A stretch of 62,375 bases of DNA from Ruminococcaceae bacterium UBA5891 (lineage in GTDB: Bacteria > Bacillota > Clostridia > Oscillospirales > Acutalibacteraceae). The notes under the pieces are model-generated. The model did no database searches and was not told the DNA's origin. It worked only from the letters and a program-made list of their open reading frames with translations. The position numbers and the translations under genes were made by a program. Every line of letters begins with the position of its first letter. Positions within the stretch are counted from its first letter, which is position 1. Below, one piece after another: positions 17,154-27,165 of this stretch. Location: contig DJET01000005.1 of NCBI GenBank assembly GCA_002431945.1, positions 1-62,375 on the forward strand, in the 5' to 3' direction.

Positions 17154-20015
17154 GTGCTTAACAAATTTAAAAAGACAGCAGCTCTTGCGTGTGCGGCAGT
17201 AACGGCTGTTTATCTGTTGTCACCGTTCTCCGCAACCGCAGAGCAAGCGAACACACAGTCGGGCTCTGCCGCGGTTGCAGAGACTTCGGATACTGATAAC
17301 AGCTATTTGGCATATTACAATAAATATGGGGACGCCGAGAGAGCTACCGACAGCATTACGCTTGGCATAGATAAGCTTTCGGGTCTTGAAAACAGCGCTG
17401 CTGTTTCCTCGGAACTTGACAGGCAGGCTGTAAAGCTAAATGCTGAAAATTCCTTTGCAGAATTTTCTTTCGATGTAAAAAAAGCCGGCTTTTATGCCTT
17501 CACACCCGAATATTTGTGCTATAAGGGCAGTGATAAGGATATAACTTTTTCCCTGTGTTTGGACGGGGAACTGCCCTATACCGAGGCGGGCTCGCTTGAA
17601 ATTCCGCGATTTTGGAAGGAAGACGGCGAGGTTTTAACCGACGCAGACGGTAATGATCTCAGGCCCTCGCAGGTAGAAATATATGAATGGAATACCGCAA
17701 AGGTATGGAATGCTCAGGGCTTATATGCGGAGCCGTATCAGATATATCTCGGAGAGGGAACGCACACATTAAAAATAAGTTTTTTACAGGAACCCTTTGC
17801 AATCACAAGATTGGTGCTGGGAAACGAAAAAACAGCGCCGAATTACAAGGACTATATTTCCGAATTTGATAAATCTGCTTATGTTGAGTCCGACAGCGTA
17901 ATTTTACAGGCGGAGGATTCGCTTAAAAAAAGCAAGGCTACCATTTACCGTACCTATGATAACGCCTCCGCCGCTACAATGCCTAATGATTTTAAGCACA
18001 TCAGGCTTAATACGATAGGTCAGTCAAACTGGAAAAAAGCGGGAGACACCCTTTATTGGGAGGTTCCTGAGTGCAAGGAAGGACTTTATAAGATTTCGTT
18101 TCGCTCAAGGCAGAATATGCAGTACGGTATGATCTCCTTCAGGACGCTTCGCATAAACGGCGAAATTCCGTTCAAGGAAGCGGAATATCTGGACTTTAAG
18201 TATAAAACGGATTGGTATATGAAAACATTGGGCGACGACGAGCCGATGTATATATACATAAAATCGGGTGATATTATCTCGCTTGAATGTATACCCGGAC
18301 CTACCAGCTCCATTATGAGAGAGCTTCAGGTTCTTACAAACAAGCTTAACTCGCTTTACAGAGAAATTATGGTTCTGACAGGCTCATCGCCCGATGTGAA
18401 CCGTGATTACAATTTGGAAATGCAGATACCCGACCTTGAAAAGAATATGCTTGCTTTAAGCAAGGAGGCGGATGCCCTTTATAAACAAATTGAAAAAACA
18501 ATGCAGTCCTCCGGCTCGCAGGCGTCTACTATTAAGGAAATGTCGGTAATGCTTAAGGAGTTTGCGGCAAAGCCGACGGACATAACCCTCAGATTTGATT
18601 CTTTTAAATCAAATATCGAGAGTCTCGGCTCACTTATTCTGCTTTTGCAGGAGCAGCCGCTGGAGCTTGATTATATTGTATTTTCGCCTGAAAATCAGGA
18701 GGTTCCGAGCGGAAAGGTCAATATCTTTAAAAGCTTCTGGTATTCTGTAAGAAGACTTGCCGCCTCGTTTTCAAACAACGGCGACTATAATCCCGACGCT
18801 AAAAAGCAGGAGCTTGTTGTTTGGGTGGCAACGGGCAGAGACCAGTCGCAGATAATCTGGCGTTTGATTACGGAAAAATATATGCCGAACGCCAAGTGCA
18901 GTATAAAGCTTAATTTGGTGGATACCGGCGATACGCTCATTAAAGCCGCGCTTGCGGGCAAAGGACCCGATGTTGCTTTATCCATTCCGCAGGATAAGCC
19001 GGTAAACCTCGCAATGCGTAACGCACTTTTGGATTTGTCGGAGTATGACCTTACGGATTTGAAAAACAGTACGCATGAATCCGCCTGGACTCCGTTTTAC
19101 TATAAAAACGGTCTTTACGCCGTTCCGCAAACGGAAAGCTTTGATATGCTTTTCTACCGTACCGATATTTTCAGTGAATTGGGTATTGAGGTTCCCGAAA
19201 CCTGGGATGAGTTTTACGATGTGGTTAAAAAGCTGCAAAGTAAAAATTTTGAGGTGGGTATGTCGGAAATCGACAGCGCAAATCAGGGTGTGTCGCTCGG
19301 AATAGGTCTGTTCAACAAGTTCCTCTTCCAAAACGGCGAAACATATTATAATACTGATTACACCAAAACAAATTTCGATTCAAAGGTCTCCAATCAGGTA
19401 TTTAAGTCATGGACCGAGCTTTACACCGTTTACGGTATGGAAAGATCCTTTGATTTTTACAGCCGTTTCAGAAGCGGCGATATGCCTATGGGTATACAAG
19501 GGTACGCTATGTATAACCAATTAGAACAGGCGGCGCCCGAAATACGGGGCTTGTGGAGCTTTGCGCCGGTTCCCGGTACAAGAAAGGAAAACGGCGAAAT
19601 CGACCGTACTCAGGCAACAAGCATAAGCGCAAGCATTGTTTTGAATTCCGCTAAGGAAAAGGGCATAGCGGATGAAGCCGTTGAGTTTGTAAAATGGTGG
19701 TCAGGCGCAGAAATTCAGGGAGCGTATGCTAAGGAGCTTGAAACCACAATGGGTATAGCGGCAAGGTATACCCCCGCAAACATTGAGGCATTTTCTTCTA
19801 TTTCCTGGACAGACAGCGAAAAAGCGTTGCTTATGAAGCAGTGGGAAAGCTCCCGCAATGTAAGAGAAATACCCGGAAACTATATGATTTCCCGTTCGCT
19901 TACAAACGCCTTGAGAGATACGATTTCAGGAAAGAACAACGCTTTCAGAAGTCTCTCGATTTATAACGACGTTATAAACGATGAGATTGAAAGAAAGCAG
20001 CAAGAGTTTAAATAG
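17154..20015 (+). CDS. 953-aa fusion: jelly-roll domains plus ABC solute-binding domain
   Basis: GTG 17154 follows AGAGAGGA. After a signal peptide (about 1-29), residues 30-400 look like two beta-sandwich, carbohydrate-binding-like domains, with AVKLNAENSFAEFSFDV and then VILQAEDSLKKSKATIYRTYD. A helical, coiled-coil-prone stretch covers about 400-500. Residues about 545-953 are a complete family 1 solute-binding domain: QELVVWVATGRDQSQIIWRL, GKGPDVALSIP, YAVPQTESFDMLFYRTDIF and ELGIEVPETWDEF. There is no lipobox. Permease genes follow immediately, so this is the likely receptor of that importer, and the N-terminal half may grip the polymer from which the oligosaccharide comes. Confidence 0.85.
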   Translation: MLNKFKKTAALACAAVTAVYLLSPFSATAEQANTQSGSAAVAETSDTDNSYLAYYNKYGDAERATDSITLGIDKLSGLENSAAVSSELDRQAVKLNAENSFAEFSFDVKKAGFYAFTPEYLCYKGSDKDITFSLCLDGELPYTEAGSLEIPRFWKEDGEVLTDADGNDLRPSQVEIYEWNTAKVWNAQGLYAEPYQIYLGEGTHTLKISFLQEPFAITRLVLGNEKTAPNYKDYISEFDKSAYVESDSVILQAEDSLKKSKATIYRTYDNASAATMPNDFKHIRLNTIGQSNWKKAGDTLYWEVPECKEGLYKISFRSRQNMQYGMISFRTLRINGEIPFKEAEYLDFKYKTDWYMKTLGDDEPMYIYIKSGDIISLECIPGPTSSIMRELQVLTNKLNSLYREIMVLTGSSPDVNRDYNLEMQIPDLEKNMLALSKEADALYKQIEKTMQSSGSQASTIKEMSVMLKEFAAKPTDITLRFDSFKSNIESLGSLILLLQEQPLELDYIVFSPENQEVPSGKVNIFKSFWYSVRRLAASFSNNGDYNPDAKKQELVVWVATGRDQSQIIWRLITEKYMPNAKCSIKLNLVDTGDTLIKAALAGKGPDVALSIPQDKPVNLAMRNALLDLSEYDLTDLKNSTHESAWTPFYYKNGLYAVPQTESFDMLFYRTDIFSELGIEVPETWDEFYDVVKKLQSKNFEVGMSEIDSANQGVSLGIGLFNKFLFQNGETYYNTDYTKTNFDSKVSNQVFKSWTELYTVYGMERSFDFYSRFRSGDMPMGIQGYAMYNQLEQAAPEIRGLWSFAPVPGTRKENGEIDRTQATSISASIVLNSAKEKGIADEAVEFVKWWSGAEIQGAYAKELETTMGIAARYTPANIEAFSSISWTDSEKALLMKQWESSRNVREIPGNYMISRSLTNALRDTISGKNNAFRSLSIYNDVINDEIERKQQEFK

Positions 20016-20032
20016 ACGGAAAGGGTAGTCAA

Positions 20033-20938
20033 ATGACAAACAGAAGGTTATCTTTTAAAAATGAACTAAAAAGGGATCTTCCCCATTATGTGATGCTGGT
20101 GCCCTTTTCAATACTTTTCTTTTTATTCATATTGATACCGGTGGGCTTCTCCGTTTATTTAAGCTTTACACAGTTTGATATGGTTCAGACGCCGATATTT
20201 ATCGGACTTAAAAACTACATACGCATTTTCACCGAGGACGATGTATTTATGATTGCGTTCAAAAATACTATTGTTCTGGCGTTGATAAGCGGACCGATAG
20301 GATACATTCTCAGCTTTGTGCTGGCATGGCTTATCAATGAACTGAGCCGAACCATGAGAAGCATTGTAACGCTTATAGTTTATTCTCCGGTTTTGGCAGG
20401 TAATATATATTTCATTTGGCTTTACATATTCTCGTCGGATCGAAGAGGCTTCTTAAACAACCTGCTTATCAATCTGGGAATTCTCTCAGACCCGATTGCT
20501 TGGCTTTCTGACACTAAGTATGCAATGCTTATCGTAATTATAGTTACGATATGGTCGGGTTTCGGCGTAGGCTTTTTGTCTTTCATTTCGGGACTTCAGT
20601 CGCTTGACAGATCGTATTACGAGGCGGCTGCGATAGACGGTCTTAAAAATCGCTGGCAGGAGCTTTACTATGTAACTCTTCCGCAGATAGGACCGCAGCT
20701 GTTGTTCGGCGCCGTTATGACGATAACAAACGCTTTTTCGGCGGGCGCGATAAGCAGAACCCTGACCGGCTTCCCAAGCCCCGGATATTCGACGCACACT
20801 ATGGTGCTTCATATAAGCGATTACGGAAGCATCAGATACGAAATGGGTTACGCCTCCGCATTGTCTATGATATTGTTTATCCTTATGCTTGTTTCGTGGC
20901 TGCTGGTAAACAAACTGCTGAGAAGATTTAACGCCTGA
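20033..20938 (+). CDS. ABC sugar permease, MalF/UgpA type
   Basis: The 301-residue membrane protein has six predicted helices. It carries the inner-membrane component loop EAAAIDGLKNRWQELYYVTLP near 200, which docks to the ATPase. It lies 17 bases after the fusion binding protein and 20 bases before its partner permease, so the three form one transporter unit. No ATPase gene is nearby; a shared MsmK-type ATPase encoded elsewhere would have to power it. Confidence 0.92.
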   Translation: MTNRRLSFKNELKRDLPHYVMLVPFSILFFLFILIPVGFSVYLSFTQFDMVQTPIFIGLKNYIRIFTEDDVFMIAFKNTIVLALISGPIGYILSFVLAWLINELSRTMRSIVTLIVYSPVLAGNIYFIWLYIFSSDRRGFLNNLLINLGILSDPIAWLSDTKYAMLIVIIVTIWSGFGVGFLSFISGLQSLDRSYYEAAAIDGLKNRWQELYYVTLPQIGPQLLFGAVMTITNAFSAGAISRTLTGFPSPGYSTHTMVLHISDYGSIRYEMGYASALSMILFILMLVSWLLVNKLLRRFNA

Positions 20939-20958
20939 CAGAAAGGATTGCTGTTGAT

Positions 20959-21858
20959 ATGCATAGAATAAAAGGCTTCTTTAAAAAGCTGATATTGGAA
21001 CATAAAGCGAAAAAGCAGGTAGTCCTTTCAAGGTCAAAATTCGGAACCTTTGTATTGTTTTTGTTTTTATTGCTCTTTTGTTCTTTTATGATTTTGCCGA
21101 TGTTTTATTCGGTAATACAGTCATTAAAGCCGATAGATGAGATTTTCGCGTTTCCGCCGAGGTTTTTTGTTAAGAACCCGACATTAAGCAACTTTGCTCA
21201 GATATTTCAGCTTTCGGACAATTTGTGGGTGCCCTTTTCAAGATATTTGCTTAACAGCGTTATTGTTTCGGCAATAGGAACATTTTTAAATATAATTATC
21301 GCTACAATGGCGGCGTATTCGCTTTCTAAATCAAAAATCAGATTCAGAAACGCCTATACAAGTATGGTAGTTATAGCTATGATGTTCCAGGGAGAGGTAA
21401 CCGCAATACCGCAGTATCTTGTTATTTCAAAGCTGAAGCTTGTAGATACATACGGCGCTATGATCTTGCCGGCGCTTGCAAGCACTATGGGGCTTTACCT
21501 TATGAAGCAGTTTATAATTTCCTCAATTCCCGACGCTACTCTTGAGGCGGCGAGAATCGACGGAGCCGGTGAATTCAGAATACTTTTCAACATCGTAATG
21601 CCGAGCGTAAAGCCGGCAATGATGACATTGCTTATATTTACATTTCAGACCTTTTGGAACGGCACGGGAACGCAGTACATTTTCAGCGAGGAATTAAAGC
21701 AGCTCCCCTCGGTGCTGTCTACCATCTCGGCAGGAGGTATTGTAAGAGCCGGCGCCGCATCGGCGGTAAGCGTTATGATGATGATCCCTCCGATTTTGAT
21801 TTTTATTTATTCGCAAAGCTCCGTTATGGAAACAATGTCGCATTCCGGTTTAAAATAA
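20959..21858 (+). CDS. ABC sugar permease, MalG/UgpE type
   Basis: At 299 residues it has an N-terminal basic stretch, then six helices. The ATPase-contact loop is EAARIDGAGEFRILFNIVMP near 195. It pairs with the upstream MalF-type permease. AGAAAGG-type ribosome sequence lies before ATG 20959. The substrate cannot be read from the sequence. Confidence 0.92.
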   Translation: MHRIKGFFKKLILEHKAKKQVVLSRSKFGTFVLFLFLLLFCSFMILPMFYSVIQSLKPIDEIFAFPPRFFVKNPTLSNFAQIFQLSDNLWVPFSRYLLNSVIVSAIGTFLNIIIATMAAYSLSKSKIRFRNAYTSMVVIAMMFQGEVTAIPQYLVISKLKLVDTYGAMILPALASTMGLYLMKQFIISSIPDATLEAARIDGAGEFRILFNIVMPSVKPAMMTLLIFTFQTFWNGTGTQYIFSEELKQLPSVLSTISAGGIVRAGAASAVSVMMMIPPILIFIYSQSSVMETMSHSGLK

Positions 21859-21871
21859 GGGGGATTATGAG

Positions 21872-23974
21872 TTGAAGATTAAAGGTTTTAAAATAATTTC
21901 TCTATTTGTAATGTCGGCACTTATGTTTTCGGTTGCTGCTTCGGCTCATTCGGTACAGAATATTCCGTATGAGGGATATGAGTATAACGATTACGAGGAA
22001 TCCGTCGCGGCGCCGGAGGGTTACAGGGAAAGCGAAGTTATATCGGCGCATACTTTGGGACTTGAAGAGGACTTTAATGCCCCTGCCGATATGTATTATG
22101 ATAAGAATAAGGGACTTTATATCCTTGACAGCGGAAATTCGCGAATTGTGCTTATAAGCGAAGACGGCAAATTGATAGAGGAGTTTTCCGGCTTTAAAAC
22201 AGAGGACGGCTATCCGCTTGATTTTTCCGGCGCGCAGGGCTTTGCGGTTGCGGAGGACGGCAGATTTTACATTGCCGATACAGAGCATAACCGTGTGGTC
22301 TCTGTATATAACAACACAGTTGATTTGATAATAGAACGGCCTGACAGCGTGCTTGTCAACACCGACGCGGCATTTAGGGCTACAAAGGTCGCATTTAATT
22401 CGGACGGAAACATATTCGTAATTGCCGAGGGTATAGATCAGGGCGTATTTGTATTTGAAAAGAACGGAAGCTTTTCGCACTTCTCCGGAAGTAACGAGGT
22501 CAAGGTTACCGCCGAGGTCGTTTTAAACAATATTTTAAAGCGCTTCCTGACCCGCTCGCAGATTAAGGGCCTTTCAAGCGCAACACCTATCAGTATAGAT
22601 AATTTTGATATGGACAGCAGCGGACTTCTTTATGTTGTAACTCAGGGCGAGGGTACCGTTGCCGAGGAGGGTACTGTAAGATGCCTTAATTTCAAGGGCT
22701 CCGATATACTTTCCGCAAAACAGCCTTTCGGGGATCTTGAATGGGACAGACTTATATGGTCGGAAAGCAAGGTCACAAAGTTTACGGATGTAGATGTTGA
22801 CGACAAGGGCTTTTTAAATCTTCTTGATACCGACCGCGGCAAGGTAATGCAGTATACAAAGGAAGCAAAGCTTGTCGCATCATTCGGCGGCTTCGGAAAT
22901 CAGCACGGTATGTTCAGCTCACCCGTGGCGGTTGAGTCAATAGGCGACAGGGTTGCGGTGCTGGACGCACTCAATAACACCGTTACGATTTTTGCGCCGA
23001 CAGACTACGGCGAGAAGATACGCACGGCATTTACTCTTATTGATAATAATGAGATTACATCCTCGATAACCGTTCTGAATGATTTGCTTAAAAGCAACAC
23101 AAATACGCAATATGTGTATTACGGTCTTGGAATTTGCTACGACGCGCAGGGTGATTACCTTAAGGCAATGCACAATTTTAAGCTTGCGGGAGACCACGAA
23201 AGCTATTCAAAATCATTCAGACAGTACAGAAAAGATTTTATCGCAAATAATTATTACTGGGTAATTTTATCGGCTGCGGTATTGATAATCGCGGTTGCGG
23301 TTATTAAAAAGGTTCTCGGTAAGGCATTGGCAAAGGCGGACGGCGAGGTTTATTCACCGCTTGAAAGCAAATACAGCTTCCCGTTTTACACGCTGTTTCA
23401 TCCGGCTGACGGATTTGACCAATTTAAAACCCGAAATTTGTTCTCATACAAAATTATCGGTGTAATATTTGCGGTGTGGTTTTTGCTTTGCTCGTTAGAG
23501 TATTTCAATCAGGGCTTTATTTTTAACAATAACCGCGCAATAGATTACAGTCTTGCGACTATGCTTGTTAAGACAATAGGAATTTACATTATGTTTGTTG
23601 TCGCAAACTGGTCTGTTTGTACTATTTTTGACGGTAAAGGCACCTTTAATGAAATACTTTCGGTTACCGCATATGCAATACTGCCGATGATTATTACAAA
23701 AGCGATTACCGTTATACTTTCAAATGTACTCACAGCCGAAGAAGCTGTTATAATGAGTATGATCTCAACGGTCGGTATAATATGGTTTGCATTGATACTG
23801 ATAATAGGACTTTCGTCAATACACCATTATTCCGTTTCAAAAACAATATTGCTGATTATAGTTTCAGCAATAGGTATGGCTGTAATTGCATTGCTTATAG
23901 TTTTATTCTATACATTGCTTAAACAGGCTTACAATTTTGCAATGTCAATCGTAAGCGAGTTGCAGCTGCGCTAA
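21872..23974 (+). CDS. NHL-propeller / TPR / Yip1 membrane protein
   Basis: TTG 21872 is the start; AAGGGGGA ends 7 bases upstream, and the nearby ATG opens a two-codon frame. A signal peptide covers residues 1-25. NHL-type propeller repeats fill about 50-380 (DMYYDKNKGLYILDSGNSR, FAVAEDGRFYIADTEHNR, FLNLLDTDRGKVMQYT). A TPR-like segment (YVYYGLGICYDAQGDYLKA) and one membrane helix follow. A C-terminal Yip1-type domain with about five helices starts at SPLESKYSFPFYTLFHP. The propeller should face outside. Such proteins accompany DUF5696 and sugar-import genes in Firmicutes; that is from memory. The function is unknown; a transporter accessory or surface sensor is a guess. Confidence 0.8.
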   Translation: MKIKGFKIISLFVMSALMFSVAASAHSVQNIPYEGYEYNDYEESVAAPEGYRESEVISAHTLGLEEDFNAPADMYYDKNKGLYILDSGNSRIVLISEDGKLIEEFSGFKTEDGYPLDFSGAQGFAVAEDGRFYIADTEHNRVVSVYNNTVDLIIERPDSVLVNTDAAFRATKVAFNSDGNIFVIAEGIDQGVFVFEKNGSFSHFSGSNEVKVTAEVVLNNILKRFLTRSQIKGLSSATPISIDNFDMDSSGLLYVVTQGEGTVAEEGTVRCLNFKGSDILSAKQPFGDLEWDRLIWSESKVTKFTDVDVDDKGFLNLLDTDRGKVMQYTKEAKLVASFGGFGNQHGMFSSPVAVESIGDRVAVLDALNNTVTIFAPTDYGEKIRTAFTLIDNNEITSSITVLNDLLKSNTNTQYVYYGLGICYDAQGDYLKAMHNFKLAGDHESYSKSFRQYRKDFIANNYYWVILSAAVLIIAVAVIKKVLGKALAKADGEVYSPLESKYSFPFYTLFHPADGFDQFKTRNLFSYKIIGVIFAVWFLLCSLEYFNQGFIFNNNRAIDYSLATMLVKTIGIYIMFVVANWSVCTIFDGKGTFNEILSVTAYAILPMIITKAITVILSNVLTAEEAVIMSMISTVGIIWFALILIIGLSSIHHYSVSKTILLIIVSAIGMAVIALLIVLFYTLLKQAYNFAMSIVSELQLR

Positions 23975-23990
23975 GGGGGAGAAATAATAA

Positions 23991-26237
23991 ATGAACGCAA
24001 AAATTAAAAGTATATTTGTTGTTTTACTTACCCTCTGCTTAGTGTTTCAGACCGGTGCTGTTCTTATTAACGCGGAAAATACGCCTGAACAGGCGTCCGT
24101 TCCGACACAGCTCGGCGTTTCCGACGATACCGACAGCAATTTGATTGCGGAATATGAAACTGCGGCTCAAAACCGCAAATATACGCTTTTCTATGATAAG
24201 AAAAATGCGTGGTTTGCACTGCGCGAAAACGAAAACGGTTATATTTGGTACAGTGTTCCGAACGATTTTTTGAGTGATGAGGTCACGAAGCTTCAAAACA
24301 AGATGAATGTAAGGTCACAACTTATAGTGGATTACATATACGATCCGGACGAGGCTTCAACCTCTGCCTCAAAGTTCGTTAACAGTCATGTCGGCTGTCT
24401 TTTGAACGGAAGGATTGAAACCGAAAAGGTAGACGGCGGATTCAGGGCAGTATATTACTTTGATGAATTCGGCTTTGAAATTCCGGTGGAATATAAAATT
24501 GACGACGATTGCTTTGTTGTAACCGTTGCCGTGCCCGAAATTAAGGAAACAAAGGATTACAGAATTACCGCCGTTAATGTTTTGCCTATGTTCGGAGCAG
24601 GAAATTCGACCGATAGCGGGTATGTGTTTGTGCCCGACGGCTGCGGAGCGTTGGTAGAGTTCAATAACGGGAAAAAGAGCAGTCTTAAATATGATAAAAT
24701 GCTTTACGGCAAAGAGGTTACGGATACGCCGGAAACCCAAATGTCAAGGTACGAATCAGTTTATCTGCCGGTAATTTCAACCGTTAAAAACGGAAACAAC
24801 GCTTTAACGGGAATTATTACAGAGGGCGACTCCAATGCTTCGATAACCCTTATAAACGGCAACAGCGATTGTGCGTATACTGCGGTAAGCAGCAAGGTTA
24901 ATTTAAGGAACATTACCGAAAAAATCCTTTTTGCACAAACTAACAGCCGAAAGGAAATTTACAGCACAGATGATATAAGCGATTTTAAATCCGATTATCA
25001 GGTTAAATATTATACCCATTCGGGCGACAAAGCAAATTATGCGGGAGCCGCCGAAATATACAGGGACTACCTGATAAAAGAAAAAGGACTTACAAAAAAG
25101 ACCTCGGAGGCCGGCGCGCATTTGAATTTATACGGTGCGGTAACCGTAAATTCGGCTTTCTTCGGTATTCCTTACACAAAAACGGTTCCGTTGACCACTT
25201 TCGCTCAGGCGCAGGAAATCGCAAAGGATTTCGGCGATTATCTTTCATCCGTAAGATTGCTCGGTTGGTCCGGCGATATTTTAAATAAAGCAGTACCGAG
25301 TAAGCTTAAAATAAGCGGGAAAATAGGCGGTAACAAAGGTTACTGCCAATTTGCCGAATATCTTTCAAAGAATGATATTGAGCTTTATTTGGATGTTGAT
25401 TTTACAACCTTCAGAAAAAGCAGCGGCAAATACTCTATAAAGACGGTGTTTAATGAAATTCCCAAACAAAAGGAATATCTCCGTTCGGTATATTCTTCAA
25501 AGCTTGACTGCGACCCGTATTATCTGTTGTCACCGAACAGGCTAAAGCAGGTTTCTGATAAATTCCTCAGTTCCGCAAAGAAAAATAAGATTTCGGGAAT
25601 TTGCCTTAGCGGTATAACAAATACGCTTTACAGCGATTATAACAAGGACAGCAGAGTTTACAGAAATCAGTCGCAGGATAAAATATCCGCTGTGATTAAG
25701 AACTATTCGGGCAGTGTTTCGCTTGCGGGAAAGACGGCAAACGCATATGCCGCTCCGTATATGAGCATAATCTATCAGACTCCGGTATATTCAAGCGGAT
25801 ATGAGCTGTTTGATAAGGAAATACCGTTTTATCAGATAGTCTTCCACGGATATATTCCGATGACTTCGCCTGAAATATATCAGACGCAGGAGCCGGATGT
25901 GACAATGCTTAATTCCGTAGAGGGCGGAATAGAACCGCTTTACGCGGCAATTTACAAGGATGCGGATGTACTTACCGATACGAGATACGACAGTCTGTAT
26001 TCATCGACCTATTCGCTGTGGAGCAGTGAGGCAAAGGAAGCTATGAAGGACTATTTACCGCTTCTTAAACGCATTGCAAATGCCACGATAGCTGCACATT
26101 CCGAAATTGCCGAAAATGTCGACAGCACCGTTTACGATAATAATATAGAAGTTGCGGTAAATTATTCGGACAGCGATTATTTATACAAGGATACGGTTAT
26201 TAAGGCAAAAAGCTATGCCGTAATAGAAAGGGGATAG
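23991..26237 (+). CDS. DUF5696-type secreted protein
   Basis: AAGGGGGAGA precedes ATG 23991. Signal peptide residues 1-28 are followed by a large extracellular protein of 748 residues. The pattern YTLFYDKKNAWFALRENENGYIWYSVP near 60, VFVPDGCGALVEFNNGKKS near 215 and the barrel-like second half (LLGWSGDILNKAVPSKLKI, YLDVDFTTFRK) match what I recall of DUF5696 proteins. It lies 16 bases after the NHL-Yip1 gene and 4 bases before the second permease pair, so it is part of the importer operon. The second half resembles a glycosidase-type barrel but no catalytic pair can be assigned. Its biochemical role is unknown. Confidence 0.75.
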   Translation: MNAKIKSIFVVLLTLCLVFQTGAVLINAENTPEQASVPTQLGVSDDTDSNLIAEYETAAQNRKYTLFYDKKNAWFALRENENGYIWYSVPNDFLSDEVTKLQNKMNVRSQLIVDYIYDPDEASTSASKFVNSHVGCLLNGRIETEKVDGGFRAVYYFDEFGFEIPVEYKIDDDCFVVTVAVPEIKETKDYRITAVNVLPMFGAGNSTDSGYVFVPDGCGALVEFNNGKKSSLKYDKMLYGKEVTDTPETQMSRYESVYLPVISTVKNGNNALTGIITEGDSNASITLINGNSDCAYTAVSSKVNLRNITEKILFAQTNSRKEIYSTDDISDFKSDYQVKYYTHSGDKANYAGAAEIYRDYLIKEKGLTKKTSEAGAHLNLYGAVTVNSAFFGIPYTKTVPLTTFAQAQEIAKDFGDYLSSVRLLGWSGDILNKAVPSKLKISGKIGGNKGYCQFAEYLSKNDIELYLDVDFTTFRKSSGKYSIKTVFNEIPKQKEYLRSVYSSKLDCDPYYLLSPNRLKQVSDKFLSSAKKNKISGICLSGITNTLYSDYNKDSRVYRNQSQDKISAVIKNYSGSVSLAGKTANAYAAPYMSIIYQTPVYSSGYELFDKEIPFYQIVFHGYIPMTSPEIYQTQEPDVTMLNSVEGGIEPLYAAIYKDADVLTDTRYDSLYSSTYSLWSSEAKEAMKDYLPLLKRIANATIAAHSEIAENVDSTVYDNNIEVAVNYSDSDYLYKDTVIKAKSYAVIERG

Positions 26238-26241
26238 CAAA

Positions 26242-27165
26242 TTGAATAAGAAGTCTTACAGCTTAAGAAAACAACAGGCAAAATCAGGCAGAATATTTGC
26301 AATTCCGTTCTATTTGGGTTTTTTGTTCTTTTTTCTGAAACCGATGTTTCAATCAATTATGTTTGTATTCCAAAGGGTTACAATGCAGGAATTCGGTTAC
26401 AAGCGTGTATTTGTGGGCTTAAGTAACTTAAAATACATTTTTACCGAGGATACATATTATACAACCAACCTTGTAAGCTCGGTTGTTAAAATGCTGTGGC
26501 AGGTGCCCGTAATATTGGTTCTTTCATTGTTCTTTGCCCTCATTTTAAATCAAAAATTCCACGGCAGAACCTTTGTAAGGGCGGTATTCTTTCTTCCGGT
26601 TATTTTGGCTTCGGGTATAATACTTGAGCTTATCAATTCGGATGTAGCCGCAAACCAGATAATGTCCGGCAATGCCGTGGCAGGCGGCGAAATAACGCAA
26701 AGCGACGCTTTGGCGACGCTGTTGACCGATTTGGGACTTTCAAGCAAAGTGATAAATTTTGCCACTAACATATCGGATAACCTGTTTAATTTGGCGTGGC
26801 TTACGGGTATACAAACGGTTATATTCCTGGCGGCTGTTCAAAGCATATCGGGGTCGCTGTATGAAGCGGCAATGGTTGAGGGCGCTTCATCGTGGGAAAT
26901 CTTTTGGAAAATAACCTTACCTATGATCTCTCCGATGATACTAACCAACTTTATTTACTCGGTGGTGGACTGCTTTACGCTGAATACCAACGCGGTAATG
27001 AAACAGGTTCTGAATACGGCGGCGCAGCTGAAATACGGTTGGTCCGCCGCAATGGCGTGGGTTTATTTCCTTATTATTTTTGCTGTAATACTGATAGTTA
27101 TTAAGATCTTCTCGGCGCTTGAAGCCGATAAGCCAAAGGGGAAAAAGCGATATGAAAAGACTTAA
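26242..27165 (+). CDS. Second ABC permease, MalF/UgpA type
   Basis: TTG 26242 lies 4 bases after the DUF5696 stop, with AAAGGGGA as ribosome site inside the end of that gene. There are six membrane helices. The ATPase-contact loop is EAAMVEGASSWEIFWKITLP near 210, where the usual Asp-Gly is Glu-Gly. The periplasmic loop near 140-180 is longer than in the first MalF-type permease. It pairs with the next gene, giving the island two permease pairs. Which binding protein serves which pair cannot be decided. Confidence 0.9.
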   Translation: MNKKSYSLRKQQAKSGRIFAIPFYLGFLFFFLKPMFQSIMFVFQRVTMQEFGYKRVFVGLSNLKYIFTEDTYYTTNLVSSVVKMLWQVPVILVLSLFFALILNQKFHGRTFVRAVFFLPVILASGIILELINSDVAANQIMSGNAVAGGEITQSDALATLLTDLGLSSKVINFATNISDNLFNLAWLTGIQTVIFLAAVQSISGSLYEAAMVEGASSWEIFWKITLPMISPMILTNFIYSVVDCFTLNTNAVMKQVLNTAAQLKYGWSAAMAWVYFLIIFAVILIVIKIFSALEADKPKGKKRYEKT

